DNA of 64,000 nt from CAVYOD01 sp963770045 (GCA_963770045.1 CAVYOD010000027.1:1-64000); one strand, 5' to 3'. Positions 27,376-36,845 are shown, counted from the stretch's first letter. Notes: a model not told the origin generated them from the letters alone. A program made the numbers and translations.

Positions 27376-28491
27376 TTACGCCTTACTCTTCACCTTTCTT
27401 TGATATTTAAAGTAGATCAGGCACGCGCCCTCGTAGGAAACCATGCAAGGGCCGTAAGGTGAATCAGGGCCGCATTTTTTGGCGAAGAGGGGGCAATCAG
27501 GGGGAGAGATGAGGCCGCGCAGGACTTCGCCGCAGCGGCAGCCGGGCAGGTCACCGCTTCCAGCTCGAATATCCAGGCCATGCTTGACCTCGGCATCGTA
27601 GCCGGAATATTTTTTCTTGAGCCTCATGCCGCTCCTGGGAATACATCCCAAGCCTCGCCAGAAGGCATCCTTGGTCTCCAGGACCTCAGCCATCAAGCTC
27701 AGGGCGCGCTCGTTACCTTCTGGAGTGACGGCTCTTGAGTATTCAATGTCAACGGACGGTTTCTGTTGAATCCTCTGGTCGAGAATGGAACGAACGGCCA
27801 GAAGGATATCGGCCGGTTCAAATCCCGTGACCACACCCGGGATGCCGTGTTTTTCGGCCAGAAACCGGTATGGCTTTTGGCCGATGATGACACTCACATG
27901 TCCTGGATACAGGAATCCCTGGATGGCCGTCTGACCGGACTCTACGATCGCCTTGAGTGGAGGCGGGATGAGCCAGAGAGCGGAGAGGATCGAGTAATTC
28001 CTCAGTCTGAGGGAGAGAGCCTTCTGGGCGGTGGCGGCGATGGCCGGAATCGTTGTCTCAAACCCGACGCCGAAGAAAACGACCTCTTTTTGCGGGTTGT
28101 GGAGGGCCAAGTCGAGCGACTCTTCGGGCGAATAAACGATCTTCATCAACGAGCGGGGAGCGGGGATTGCGGTCTGGAGAGAGCCCCTTCGGGTGGGGAC
28201 ACGGGTCATGTCTCCGAAGGTCGCGAAGATGAGGTTTTCTCTTTCGGCGAGAAGCCCGATGGCGGCCTCGTGGACCTCATTTGGGGTGATGCAGACGGGG
28301 CATCCCGGCCCCGAGATCATCAGAACGCCGCTCTCTTCGAGCATCTCTTTGAGCCCGAATTTGTGGATGGTCATAGTGTGGGTCCCGCAGACCTCCATGA
28401 TCCGGATGGAAGCGGGGAGAAGAGAGGACTTCTTTCCGATCTCCTTGAGCAGGGCCCCGATGACCTTCTTATCTCTGAATTCGTTCAACAT
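27376..28491 (-). CDS. hypD: Hydrogenase maturation protein HypD
   Basis: 371 residues. IRIMEVCGTHTMTIHKFG (Cys ligand of the Fe(CN)2CO assembly site), GPGCPVCITP, FGVGFETTIPA, YPGHVSVIIG, and the C-terminal [4Fe-4S] Cys set (GCRCGEVLRG, PPDCPLFAKKCGPDSPYGPC). It is the scaffold on which the iron-cyanide-carbonyl unit forms with HypC. The start is 13 bases after the hypC stop. Confidence 0.95.
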   Translation of the reverse strand: MLNEFRDKKVIGALLKEIGKKSSLLPASIRIMEVCGTHTMTIHKFGLKEMLEESGVLMISGPGCPVCITPNEVHEAAIGLLAERENLIFATFGDMTRVPTRRGSLQTAIPAPRSLMKIVYSPEESLDLALHNPQKEVVFFGVGFETTIPAIAATAQKALSLRLRNYSILSALWLIPPPLKAIVESGQTAIQGFLYPGHVSVIIGQKPYRFLAEKHGIPGVVTGFEPADILLAVRSILDQRIQQKPSVDIEYSRAVTPEGNERALSLMAEVLETKDAFWRGLGCIPRSGMRLKKKYSGYDAEVKHGLDIRAGSGDLPGCRCGEVLRGLISPPDCPLFAKKCGPDSPYGPCMVSYEGACLIYFKYQRKVKSKA

Positions 28492-28504
28492 AACTAGTGG
28501 CTAG

Positions 28505-28726
28505 TTACTGATTCTTGGCTATCTCTCTCAGCAGGCTTAACGTCTCCTGGGCCTCTTCCTCATCCAGCCGGGCGATGGCGAACCCGGCGTGGACGATGAC
28601 CCAGTCCCCGAGTCGGACCCTTTCGAGCAGGGAAAAATTCGTTTTGACCAGGGTTCCAATATAGTCAACCTTGCCCAGGTTTTCTTCGTCGATCTGGACA
28701 ACTTTGGCCGGAATTCCGAGGCACAT
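28505..28726 (-). CDS. hypC: Hydrogenase maturation chaperone HypC
   Basis: 73 residues. It starts MCLGIPAKVV with the invariant Cys2 that binds iron, and contains GDWVIVHAGFAIARLDEEEA. It partners HypD and the hydrogenase large subunit. It is the first gene of the hypC-hypD-(array)-hypE group; hypA, hypB, hypF and a hydrogenase are not in the window. Confidence 0.95.
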   Translation of the reverse strand: MCLGIPAKVVQIDEENLGKVDYIGTLVKTNFSLLERVRLGDWVIVHAGFAIARLDEEEAQETLSLLREIAKNQ

Positions 28727-28786
28727 GTTATTTATTTTCCTTAAGATAGATAGCTTAGCAGATCTCCGCCGACAGGTCTACATCTT

Positions 28787-28815
28787 TTGACAATCGGGGT
28801 CCTTCTCTTTATAAT
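28787..28815 (+). promoter_or_regulatory. Perfect consensus promoter of the uppS operon
   Basis: TTGACA (28787-28792), 17 bp, TATAAT (28810-28815). The start of transcription predicted seven bases later is the G of an in-frame GTG at 28822. Confidence 0.88.
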
Positions 28816-28821
28816 GTGACG

Positions 28822-29595
28822 GTGCTCAAAGAGCTGGAAGGATACATCGAGCCAGGCAGTGAAGAAGAACAGCTGGCCCTCCGGCTGGATTTTTCAAGGC
28901 TTCCCCGGCACGTCGCCGTTATCATGGACGGAAACGGGCGCTGGGCCAAAGAGAGGAACCTTCCCCGATTGGAAGGCCACCGGGCCGGATCAAGGGCCGT
29001 CCGCGAAGTTGTCGAGGCCTGCGCCAGGCTGGGAATTGGGGTCTTGACCCTCTACGCCTTTTCTAAGGAAAACTGGAAAAGGCCCGGCCGGGAAGTGAAG
29101 ACACTCTGGAGATTGCTCGAAGACTACCTGAAAAGGGAAGATAAGGTTCTGATCAAGAACAACTTCAGGCTCAGAGTCATCGGCCAAAAGGAAGCGATCC
29201 CGGCCGCTGCCCGGCGTCAATTGGACCGAGTCGAAAAACTGACCGAGAAGAACGACCGGCTTCAGATCGTCCTGGCCCTCAATTATGGAGGCCGGGCCGA
29301 GATCGTGGATGCCGTTAAGAAAATCCTCTTAGAAAAGAAGCTCGATGCCGAATCTCTGAACGAGGAGAAGTTCTCCGGCTATCTCTATACCGGCGACCTC
29401 CCTGACCCCGACCTGCTCATCCGGACGAGCGGAGAGCTTCGGGTCTCCAACTTTCTGCTCTGGCAGATCGCCTACGCGGAGATCTGGATCACTCAAGACT
29501 ATTGGCCAGATTTCGGAAAGAAACACCTCCTTCAGGCTCTGGTGGACTATCAAAAAAGAGAAAGGAGGTTTGGCGACATCCGACCTCAGTCATGA
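28822..29595 (+). CDS. uppS: Isoprenyl transferase (undecaprenyl diphosphate synthase)
   Basis: About 257 residues. HVAVIMDGNGRWAKERNLPR (catalytic Asp), GHRAGSRAV, YAFSKENWKRP, LNYGGRAEIVDA, DPDLLIRTSGELRVSNFLLWQIAYAE. It makes the C55 lipid carrier for peptidoglycan and glycans. I choose GTG 28822 because a consensus promoter predicts transcription to begin at that base; GTG 28816 lies against the -10 and would not be in the transcript. This makes it a leaderless mRNA. It is followed by cdsA with an ATGA overlap. Confidence 0.93.
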   Translation: MLKELEGYIEPGSEEEQLALRLDFSRLPRHVAVIMDGNGRWAKERNLPRLEGHRAGSRAVREVVEACARLGIGVLTLYAFSKENWKRPGREVKTLWRLLEDYLKREDKVLIKNNFRLRVIGQKEAIPAAARRQLDRVEKLTEKNDRLQIVLALNYGGRAEIVDAVKKILLEKKLDAESLNEEKFSGYLYTGDLPDPDLLIRTSGELRVSNFLLWQIAYAEIWITQDYWPDFGKKHLLQALVDYQKRERRFGDIRPQS

Positions 29596-30398
29596 GCCTC
29601 CGCACCCGCACCCCAACGGCTTTTGTCATGCTGGCCATCACTTTCGTGGTCGTCCAGTTCGCCCCGCTCTGGGTCTTTTTTCTTTTTTTGCAGCTGCTGA
29701 TCGTCGCCGCCCTAATCGAATTTTACAACCTGGCCCGGAGGCGGAAGCTTCTTCCCCAGCCCGCGGTCGGGATTGTTCTGGCCTTGATCCTCGGCGCTTC
29801 ATTTTACTTCCCGCAGTTCCCTTTGCCCCTGGCCCTCTCTGTTTGCATCGTCCTGTCTTCTATTTATTTTCTCGTCACCTTCACGACTCTGGAGAAACTG
29901 CCCTTTTTTTCTTCCTCGATCGCCATCACCTTTTTTGGGGCCCTCTACGTGGGATTCACCATGGACTTCTTCTATCCCCTCCGGGCCGAGTGGGGGCCTT
30001 TTTATCTTTATTTTCTATTTGCCGTGATCTTCCTCGGTGACACGGGAGCCTATCTTGTGGGCAAGCTCCTGGGCCGGCACAAGATGACCCCGATCGCGAG
30101 TCCAAACAAGACCTGGGAGGGCAGCTTCGGCGGAATCCTCTTCGCCTGCGGCGGGGCCCTCGCGGCGCAGCAGCTCCTGCTCCGGGGCCTTCCCATCTGG
30201 AAGGCGATTCTCTGCGGGATCCTGGTCCATGCGGTCGCTCAGGTGAGCGACCCCCTCGAGTCCCTGTTCAAAAGAGCCGTGGGAGTGAAGGATTCATCCA
30301 ACATCCTCCCGGGTCACGGAGGGTTCCTGGACAGGATCGACAGTTTGCTTCTGGCCACTCCCGTCTTCTTTTACCTCCTGAAATATCTGATATACTAA
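29592..30398 (+). CDS. cdsA: Phosphatidate cytidylyltransferase
   Basis: 268 residues from ATG 29592, which overlaps the uppS stop (ATGA). About eight hydrophobic segments, then the CDP-diglyceride synthase signature: SPNKTWEGSFGGI, and SLFKRAVGVKDSSNILPGHG followed by GFLDRIDS. It forms CDP-diacylglycerol at the inner membrane for phospholipid synthesis. A longer frame reaching 29502 would overlap uppS by 94 bases and is unlikely. Confidence 0.93.
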   Translation: MSLRTRTPTAFVMLAITFVVVQFAPLWVFFLFLQLLIVAALIEFYNLARRRKLLPQPAVGIVLALILGASFYFPQFPLPLALSVCIVLSSIYFLVTFTTLEKLPFFSSSIAITFFGALYVGFTMDFFYPLRAEWGPFYLYFLFAVIFLGDTGAYLVGKLLGRHKMTPIASPNKTWEGSFGGILFACGGALAAQQLLLRGLPIWKAILCGILVHAVAQVSDPLESLFKRAVGVKDSSNILPGHGGFLDRIDSLLLATPVFFYLLKYLIY

Positions 30399-30425
30399 GT
30401 AAGGAACGATAAGAACCTGGCTCAG

Positions 30426-31583
30426 ATGAAGAATATTTCCATACTCGGGTCCACCGGTTCGATCGGGAGAAGCACCCTCGAAATTGTCGACCGGATGAGG
30501 GACCGTTTTCACGTTGTGGGGCTGGCGGCCCGGGCCAACATCCCCGTTTTGCTCGAGCAGGTGGAGAAATTCAAGCCCGAGCTGGTCTGCCTCGGCCGGA
30601 CCGAGGAGGCTGACCGATTCCGCGGGCTATTAAAGGCAATGTCGGTCCGGGTGACCTTTGGCCCTGAGGGGGTAGAAGAGGTCGCGGGGTTGGCCGAAAA
30701 CGACATCGTTGTCTCGGCCATCACCGGGTTCGACGGTCTCGGGCCAACGCTCGCCGCCGTGCGGGCCGGGAAAAAAGTCGCCCTGGCCAACAAAGAATCG
30801 ATGGTCGTTGCCGGGGCGCTGCTCCAGAAATCGGCTGCGGAAACGGGCGCCCAGATTCTTCCGGTGGACAGCGAGCACAGCGGCGTCTTTCAATGCCTGG
30901 CTAAGGAAAAGAGAGAATATGTGAAGAAGGTCATCCTGACGGCGTCGGGTGGGCCTTTTTTCAAAACGCCCCTTTCCCAGATCAAAGAGAAAACACTTGA
31001 AGAGGCTCTCGACCACCCCCGCTGGAAGATGGGGAGGAAAGTGACCGTCGATTCGGCGACCTTGATGAACAAGGGCCTGGAACTCATCGAAGCCCACTGG
31101 CTGTTCGGACTTCGAGCCAGCGAGCTCGACGTCCTCATCCATCCTCAGAGCATCATCCATTCTCTGGTCGAACTAAAAGGCGGGTCGGTGCTGGCCCAAC
31201 TCAGCCTATCCGATATGAGGATCCCCATACTCTATGCCCTGACATATCCTGAGAGGACCGATTCCTTTCTCCCCTCCCTCGATTTGAAGCGGATCCAAAA
31301 ACTGGAGTTCTTCGAAGTGGACAGCGAAAAATTCCCGCTCTTCAGGCTGGCCCGGCTGGCCCTCGAGGAGGGGGAAAGCCTGCCCGTGGCCCTGAACGCC
31401 GCTAACGAAGTGGTGGTTGAAGCGTTTCTCCGAAGAGAGGTCAGCTTCTTCGAAATCTCGGACTTGGTCCGGAAGTCCGTCGAGGCTCACCGCAAAAGAC
31501 CTGTCGGAAACCTGGAGGAAATCTGTTCTGTGGACCGGGAGGCAAGGCAGCATACCTGGAATTTACTGAGGCAAAGGTTGTGA
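30426..31583 (+). CDS. dxr: 1-deoxy-D-xylulose 5-phosphate reductoisomerase
   Basis: 385 residues. NADPH motif GSTGSIGRSTLEIV, ANKESMVVAG, metal site PVDSEHSGVFQCL, ASGGPFF, HPRWKMGRKVTVDSATLMNK, and ANEVVVEAFL. It converts DXP to MEP, the first committed step of the MEP isoprenoid pathway; ispG follows later in the same direction. Confidence 0.96.
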   Translation: MKNISILGSTGSIGRSTLEIVDRMRDRFHVVGLAARANIPVLLEQVEKFKPELVCLGRTEEADRFRGLLKAMSVRVTFGPEGVEEVAGLAENDIVVSAITGFDGLGPTLAAVRAGKKVALANKESMVVAGALLQKSAAETGAQILPVDSEHSGVFQCLAKEKREYVKKVILTASGGPFFKTPLSQIKEKTLEEALDHPRWKMGRKVTVDSATLMNKGLELIEAHWLFGLRASELDVLIHPQSIIHSLVELKGGSVLAQLSLSDMRIPILYALTYPERTDSFLPSLDLKRIQKLEFFEVDSEKFPLFRLARLALEEGESLPVALNAANEVVVEAFLRREVSFFEISDLVRKSVEAHRKRPVGNLEEICSVDREARQHTWNLLRQRL

Positions 31584-31584
31584 T

Positions 31585-32916
31585 ATGGGCACGATTTTCG
31601 GAACCGTTTTCGCTTTCTTGATCGTCTTCGGCATTCTGGTTTTTATCCACGAGTTCGGTCATTTTATCGTGGCCAAGCTGGTGGGCGTCCGGGTTGAGGT
31701 CTTTTCCTTCGGCTACGGGAAACGGCTTTTTGGGTTTAAAAGAGGACAGACCGATTACCGGGTCAGCCTTATCCCGATGGGAGGCTATGTCAAGCTCTTG
31801 GGGGAGGGGATGTTCGAGCCGGCCCGGGAGCTTGCCCCGGATGACCTCATGGCCAAAACGAGATGGCAGAGGTTCCTGGTCATGGTCACCGGCTCGCTGA
31901 TGAACATCCTCTTGGCGATCTTCCTGATCTCGTTCATCAACATGGTGGGCGTCACCGTTCCGGAATGGCAGGAGCAGAAGCCACTCATCGGCCGGATCGA
32001 TCCGGGATCTCCCGCCGAAAAATCCAACCTTCAGGTCGATGATGAGATTGTGAGCATCAACAAGCGGCCGGTCAAGACCTGGACGGATGTCGAAATCGCC
32101 GTGGGTTCCAAACCCGAAAAGGTCATCACCCTGGAGATAAGAAGAAAAGGGGAGATCATTCCTGTCCAGCTCAAGACTGAGGCCGTGTCCCGTTTTTACA
32201 TGGGATACGCTGGTTTCATGGGCAAGATCTTGACTCAGGTGATGATGGTCAAACCCGGCTCCCCGGCTGAAAAAAGCGGGTTGAAGGCCGGCGACGTGAT
32301 TTTGAAAGTCAACAACGAGCCGGTCTATTTTTATCAGTTTATCCAGATCCTGGAAAAGAATCCTGATAAAGACCTTGAGCTCCTGGTCGAGCGCAGGGGT
32401 CAGACTCTGCCCCTTCACGTCACGCCCCGAAAAGAAGGGAAAGTCGGCAAGATCGGGATCCTCCAGGGGCCCAAGTCCGTCGAGAAAAAGTACGGTTTTT
32501 TTAAGGCGATAGGCCAGAGCGTCAACGAAAACGCCAAGAATGTTTTCTTGATCATCCGGCTGCTCAAAGATCTGTTTACCGGCCAGGCTTCGACGCGGCA
32601 GCTGGCCGGCCCTCTGGAGATCGCCAATATTTCGTACGCGATGTTACGCCTGGGATTCATGGCTATGATCAGCTGGATCGCCATCATCAGTCTCCAACTC
32701 GGCGTTATCAACCTTTTCCCGATCCCGGTTTTCGACGGTGGGCAGATTTTCGTTCTCATCCTGGAGGGCATTTTCCGCAGGGATTTCAGCCCCAAGGTCA
32801 GGCAGGTCTGGATGCAGATCGGCTTTGTGATCTTCGTCGTCCTGATCGTTTTTGTCATCATGAATGATCTCGTGCGCGGGCTGCCCAACGGCTGGAAGAG
32901 CCTGGTGCCATTTTAA
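31585..32916 (+). CDS. rseP: RseP-type site-2 zinc metalloprotease with two PDZ domains
   Basis: 443 residues. First membrane helix with H22EFGH26 zinc motif, MGGYVKLLGEG, two PDZ domains (about 125-200 and 205-290: IGRIDPGSPAEKSNLQVDDE; VMMVKPGSPAEKSGLKAGDV), then the third ligand region NLFPIPVFDGGQI and final helices. It cleaves membrane proteins such as anti-sigma factors or signal-peptide remnants. It starts one base after dxr ends; the order uppS-cdsA-dxr-rseP is widespread. Confidence 0.95.
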   Translation: MGTIFGTVFAFLIVFGILVFIHEFGHFIVAKLVGVRVEVFSFGYGKRLFGFKRGQTDYRVSLIPMGGYVKLLGEGMFEPARELAPDDLMAKTRWQRFLVMVTGSLMNILLAIFLISFINMVGVTVPEWQEQKPLIGRIDPGSPAEKSNLQVDDEIVSINKRPVKTWTDVEIAVGSKPEKVITLEIRRKGEIIPVQLKTEAVSRFYMGYAGFMGKILTQVMMVKPGSPAEKSGLKAGDVILKVNNEPVYFYQFIQILEKNPDKDLELLVERRGQTLPLHVTPRKEGKVGKIGILQGPKSVEKKYGFFKAIGQSVNENAKNVFLIIRLLKDLFTGQASTRQLAGPLEIANISYAMLRLGFMAMISWIAIISLQLGVINLFPIPVFDGGQIFVLILEGIFRRDFSPKVRQVWMQIGFVIFVVLIVFVIMNDLVRGLPNGWKSLVPF

Positions 32917-32919
32917 ACA

Positions 32920-32954
32920 GTGAGTCGTGAGCTGTGAGCGGTGAGCCGTGCAAA
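32920..32954. repeat. GTGAGCN heptad array (forward arm of an inverted pair)
   Basis: Five units, GTGAGTC GTGAGCT and GTGAGCG GTGAGCC, then GTGCAAA, starting three bases after the rseP stop. It is complementary to the array at 33075-33109. Confidence 0.85.
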
Positions 32955-33074
32955 GAGAAATGCATTATTCGATAAGGGACGGCAAAAAATCGTGGTCGGT
33001 GCGCGTGGGCATGCCTCATATATTTGAGATATTTATTAGATTTCTTTTCTACTTTGTTTTGTTTCCACATTTCA

Positions 33075-33109
33075 CATCACAGCTCACAGCTCACAGCTCA
33101 CAGCTCACC
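33075..33109. repeat. GCTCACA heptad array (reverse arm of an inverted pair)
   Basis: CATCACA followed by GCTCACA three times and GCTCACC, ending 17 bases before ispG. With 32920-32954 it forms an inverted pair around 120 bp of AT-rich sequence without a gene. Confidence 0.88.
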
Positions 33110-33126
33110 TGCAATTTGTTCCGGCC

Positions 33127-34218
33127 ATGATAAATCAAAAGAAACTTTCTTTTCCCCGGCGAAGGACCAGGCAGATCAAGGTCGGCTCTGTTCCGATCGG
33201 TGGAGGAGCTCCGGTCGTCGTCCAATCCATGACCAAGACCGACACGAGGGATGTCAGGGCGACAATCTCGGAGATCAAGAGGCTCGAACGGAGCGGCTGC
33301 GAAATCGTCCGGCTGGCCGTCCCCGATCAGGATGCCGCTCACTCGCTGGGGAAGATCAGGAAAAGAGTTTCCGTCCCGCTCATCGCCGATATTCATTTCG
33401 ATTACCGGCTGGCGCTGGAATCAATCGTGGCCGGAGTGGATGGCTTGCGGATCAATCCGGGCAACATCGGGTCAGCCGAGAAAGTCAAAGAGGTCGTCCG
33501 CGCCGCCGCGGAAAGGAAGCTCCCCATCCGGATCGGCGTCAATTCCGGCTCTCTGGAGAAAGACCTCCTCAGGAAATTTGGCGGAGCGACGCCTGAGGCC
33601 ATGGTTCAGAGCGCCCTCCGTCATGTCCGGATCCTGGAAGACCTGGGCTTTCGCGAGATCAAGATCTCGTTGAAAGCTTCCGATGTTCCGCGGACTCTCG
33701 CCGCCTATCGGCTTCTGGGACGGAGAGTTGAATATCCCTTTCATGCCGGGATAACCGAGGCCGGCAGCCTGCTCTCGGGCTCCGTAAAATCGGCCGTCGG
33801 GCTCTCCCTCCTGCTGAGCGAAGGCTTGGCCGATACGTTCCGAGTCTCCCTGACCGCTCCCCCCGAGGACGAGGTTCGGGTGGCCTTCCAGATCCTCCGC
33901 AGCCTCGGCCTCCGCTCGCGAGGCTTCAACTTGGTATCCTGTCCGGTATGCGGCCGCTGCGAAGTCGACCTCATGCCCATCGTCGCTGAAGTCGAAAAAA
34001 GACTCTCAGGCCTGGATGCCGAACTCACTGTGGCCGTCATGGGGTGCGTGGTCAATGGCCCCGGTGAGGCTAAGGAAGCCGACATCGGCGTCGCCTGCGG
34101 CCGGGGCGTCGGCGTTCTTTTCAGAGACGGAAGACTCCTGCGAAGGGTTAGAGAAAACAGAATCATATCCGAGCTTATCAAGGAGGCTAGGAAATATATT
34201 GATGAAAAACATTCATAA
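33127..34218 (+). CDS. ispG: (E)-4-hydroxy-3-methylbut-2-enyl-diphosphate synthase
   Basis: 363 residues. Substrate-binding TIM-barrel region (VVVQSMTKTDTRDV, ADIHFDYRLAL, RINPGNIG) and the [4Fe-4S] cysteines C272, C275 and C307 (SCPVCGRCEVDL; MGCVVNGPGEAKEADIG). It performs the penultimate MEP pathway step using flavodoxin or ferredoxin electrons. Length and motif spacing are those of the standard bacterial type. Confidence 0.96.
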   Translation: MINQKKLSFPRRRTRQIKVGSVPIGGGAPVVVQSMTKTDTRDVRATISEIKRLERSGCEIVRLAVPDQDAAHSLGKIRKRVSVPLIADIHFDYRLALESIVAGVDGLRINPGNIGSAEKVKEVVRAAAERKLPIRIGVNSGSLEKDLLRKFGGATPEAMVQSALRHVRILEDLGFREIKISLKASDVPRTLAAYRLLGRRVEYPFHAGITEAGSLLSGSVKSAVGLSLLLSEGLADTFRVSLTAPPEDEVRVAFQILRSLGLRSRGFNLVSCPVCGRCEVDLMPIVAEVEKRLSGLDAELTVAVMGCVVNGPGEAKEADIGVACGRGVGVLFRDGRLLRRVRENRIISELIKEARKYIDEKHS

Positions 34219-34232
34219 ACATATAAATATTC

Positions 34233-34260
34233 ACTGCTCAGTGCTCATGCTCGGCTCACT
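34233..34260. repeat. Degenerate GCTCAnn heptads before larE
   Basis: ACTGCTC AGTGCTC and ATGCTCG GCTCACT occupy the gap between ispG and larE in a 7-base register. It is weaker than the arrays at 27277 and 33075. Confidence 0.55.
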
Positions 34261-34263
34261 AAA

Positions 34264-35094
34264 ATGGACAATATAACGGTTTCCCAAAAAACGATCGGGA
34301 AGCTGAACAGGCTGAGGTCGATCCTGAAACGAATGGGTCATGTCCTCATCGCCTATTCGGGCGGCGTGGACAGCACCCTGCTCTTGAAAGTGGCCAAGGA
34401 TGTCCTGGGAAAAAATGTCTTGGCCGTGGTGGCCAGCTCCGAAACCTATCCGGAGCGGGAAGTCGGGGACGCGTTGAAACTGGCCAAGTCGCTCCGGGTT
34501 CAGCACAGGTTGATCCACACCCGTGAACTCGAGAACCCCGCTTTCAGCTCCAACCCTCCTCAGAGATGTTACTACTGCAAGCAGGAGCTTTTCACCGAGT
34601 TGAAAAAAATGGCCGATGCCGAGGGAATTCCCTATGTCCTGGATGGATCGAACTACGAAGATACCCGTGACTTCAGGCCCGGCGCGAAGGCCGGCCGGGA
34701 ATTGGGAATCCGCTCCCCGCTCCGGGAGGCCCGTCTGCTCAAACAGGAAATACGGCTGCTCTCCCGTCTCTTCCGACTTCCGACTTGGAACAAGCCCTCC
34801 TTTGCCTGTCTCGCCAGCCGATTTCCTTACGAAACAAAGATCGAGAAAAAAAGTTTGAGGCAAATAGGCGCGGCAGAAGATGCGCTGCGTGAGATGGGTT
34901 TCAAACAAATCAGGGTCAGGCACCACGGCCAAGTTGCCCGGATCGAGGTCGACCCCGATGATTTTCCGAGGATTCTAAAAAAGGGAACGCGGGAGAAACT
35001 CGTCCGCCGGCTCAAGCAGCTTGGCTACACCTACGTCTCATTGGACCTCGCCGGCTATCGCACCGGCAGCATGAATGAACCACTAAAAAAGTGA
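34264..35094 (+). CDS. larE: LarE-type ATP-dependent sacrificial sulfur transferase
   Basis: 276 residues. PP-loop YSGGVDSTLL (31-40), NPPQRCYYCKQELF, DGSNYEDTRDFRPG, and KPSFACLASRFPYE in which C182 aligns with the sacrificial Cys of LarE. LarE supplies sulfur to the nickel-pincer cofactor of lactate racemase. No larA, larB or larC is in the window, so the client enzyme is elsewhere or different. The gene follows ispG with a short heptad array between. After the stop, 35095-35167 carries two GACGAGA-like units and no gene. Confidence 0.9.
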   Translation: MDNITVSQKTIGKLNRLRSILKRMGHVLIAYSGGVDSTLLLKVAKDVLGKNVLAVVASSETYPEREVGDALKLAKSLRVQHRLIHTRELENPAFSSNPPQRCYYCKQELFTELKKMADAEGIPYVLDGSNYEDTRDFRPGAKAGRELGIRSPLREARLLKQEIRLLSRLFRLPTWNKPSFACLASRFPYETKIEKKSLRQIGAAEDALREMGFKQIRVRHHGQVARIEVDPDDFPRILKKGTREKLVRRLKQLGYTYVSLDLAGYRTGSMNEPLKK

Positions 35095-35167
35095 GCTGAG
35101 TCTATGAGCTGTCAGAAAATGCCAAGGAAATGCTTATGTTTTTTTATGACGAGAAGACGAGCATGGA

Positions 35168-36123
35168 CTATATTACGTTGTCCGGACGCTCCCCCTTCAA
35201 TCCCTGGACGAGATTTTTCGCGGCCATGAGCGCCATTTTGAGCCTGGTCTCGTAGGTGGCGCTCCCGATGTGAGGAAGGAGGACCACATTCCGGAGATTC
35301 TTGAGTTCGCTTTCGATCTCCGGTTCGCGCTCGTAGACATCCAGGCCCGCGCCCCAGATCCGTCGTTTTTGGAGGGCTTCGACAAGCGCCCTTTCATCAA
35401 CGATCGGGCCGCGGGCGACGTTGACCAGGATGGCTTCTTTTTTCATCCTCATGAATTCCGGAGTTGAGATCAGGTGATGTGTTTCCGGTGTCAGGGAGGC
35501 GTGGATGGTGATAAAATCCGAGCCGGCCAGCACCTCGTCTAAAGGGAGAAAAGAAACCCCCAGGTTTTTTTCTTCTTCTCTGTTAAGCCGGTGGGGGTCA
35601 TAGTAGATAACCTCCATCCTGAAGGCCTTCGCTTTTTGGGCCACGGCGCGCCCGATTCTTCCCAGGCCGACGATTCCCAGCCGCTTGCCGGAGACTTCTT
35701 TGCCGAGAAACAGGTCGAGCGCCCAGCCCTTGAATCTTCCTGCCCTGGTGAAATTCTCCGCCTCAGGAATCCGCCGGGCCACTGCCAGGAGAAGAGTCCA
35801 GGTGAGGTCGGCGGTTGTCTCGGTCAGGACACCCGGAGTATTCGTGACCAGGATTCCCCTCAGGCGGGCAAAGGCGATATCGATATTGTCAAACCCAACC
35901 GCGCAGTTGGCGATTATTCTGAGATGGGGCGCCGCTTCCATGACCTCGCGGTCGATCGTGTCAACGAGCAGGGAGAGGAGCCCGTCCTTATTTCTGATCT
36001 TTTGAATCAGACGTTCCTTGGCCAGTGTTTCCCGTGTTGTCCCAACCTCGAAACTGACCCGCTCGCGCAGGAATTCCATCGCTTCCGGCAGAAGCTTGTG
36101 CGCAACCAGACTTTTGGTCTCAC
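35168..36123 (-). CDS. D-2-hydroxyacid dehydrogenase (glyoxylate/glycerate type), frameshift near start
   Basis: The intact part (303 residues from 36079) has the two-domain D-hydroxyacid dehydrogenase fold: NCAVGFDNID, NTPGVLTETTADLTW, NAD motif GLGRIGRAVA, VNVARGPIVDE, the Glu of VYEREPEI and the His of LLPHIGSAT. The natural start is probably GTG 36123 (VRPKV) joined to LVAHKLLPEAMEFL by one missing base near 36110. It would reduce glyoxylate or hydroxypyruvate with NAD(P)H. It lies 29 bases after the nucleoside phosphorylase gene, in the same operon. Confidence 0.88.
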
Positions 36124-36152
36124 GAGGATTTCACGGTTTCATACGTTGATCT

Positions 36153-36845
36153 CTAGATAAACGGCAAGAAATAGTCTTTGATTTTCTTCTTGAACTCCGG
36201 ATCGTAGCCCGTTTGTTTCCAGGCCCCCGAAAAGAGCTCATCCGTGACGATCATCAGGGCGGCCGCGTCGATGCCCCGGAACTCGGCGAGGGCAAAGACC
36301 GCCGAGACCTCCATATCCACCAGGCCGATCTTCTTTTTCTGGAACCTTGCAAGCCAAGTTTTTGTTTCGCGGAAGGGGGCATCGGTGGACACAAGAGAGC
36401 CGGTTTGGAATGGAAGGCCGGAGGACTTGAGACGGCTCTCGACATCCGCCTTGAGCCCGGCCGAAGGTGCGTACATTTTCCTCCGCGGAAAGTAATGGAG
36501 AGAAGTCCCTTCGTCGGCCAGGGCTCGGGAGATGCTGACCACGTCTTTAATTCTGTAGGTCGGCTCGAGCGAGCCGCAAAAACTGAGGATGAGAACTTGT
36601 CTTGCGCCGGAGGCGATGAGACCTTCCAGAGCGGCGACGGCGGCGGGCGCCCCCAGGTCTCCATACAGGACGGCCTTATCATCCAGGAAGATGAGTCGAC
36701 CGGCCCAGGTCAGCTTTTCGCGCCTTATCTTGGGTTCGAACCCGGCGAGTATAAGTCCCGGCTGCGGGTCAAAGGGAATAAAGACGATCTTTTCCCTTTC
36801 CAGACCGGGGATCGGCTTCGGCCTGACGATGGATTCTTCGCTCAC
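36153..36845 (-). CDS. Nucleoside phosphorylase family protein (PNP_UDP_1)
   Basis: About 230 residues from GTG 36845, which has AAGGGA seven bases upstream and a promoter before that. Visible: VLYGDLGAPAAVAALEGLIA, ILSFCGSLEP, the purine-site region VDMEVSAVFALAE, and MIVTDELFSG. It cleaves a nucleoside or 5'-methylthioadenosine-like substrate with phosphate; the exact substrate is not determined. A longer frame to 36890 would run through the -10 element and is unlikely. Confidence 0.8.
   Translation of the reverse strand: MSEESIVRPKPIPGLEREKIVFIPFDPQPGLILAGFEPKIRREKLTWAGRLIFLDDKAVLYGDLGAPAAVAALEGLIASGARQVLILSFCGSLEPTYRIKDVVSISRALADEGTSLHYFPRRKMYAPSAGLKADVESRLKSSGLPFQTGSLVSTDAPFRETKTWLARFQKKKIGLVDMEVSAVFALAEFRGIDAAALMIVTDELFSGAWKQTGYDPEFKKKIKDYFLPFI

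Noticed and set aside
28816..28818. GTG 28816 as the uppS start
   Set aside because: It touches the -10 element, so it would lie upstream of the predicted transcript start.
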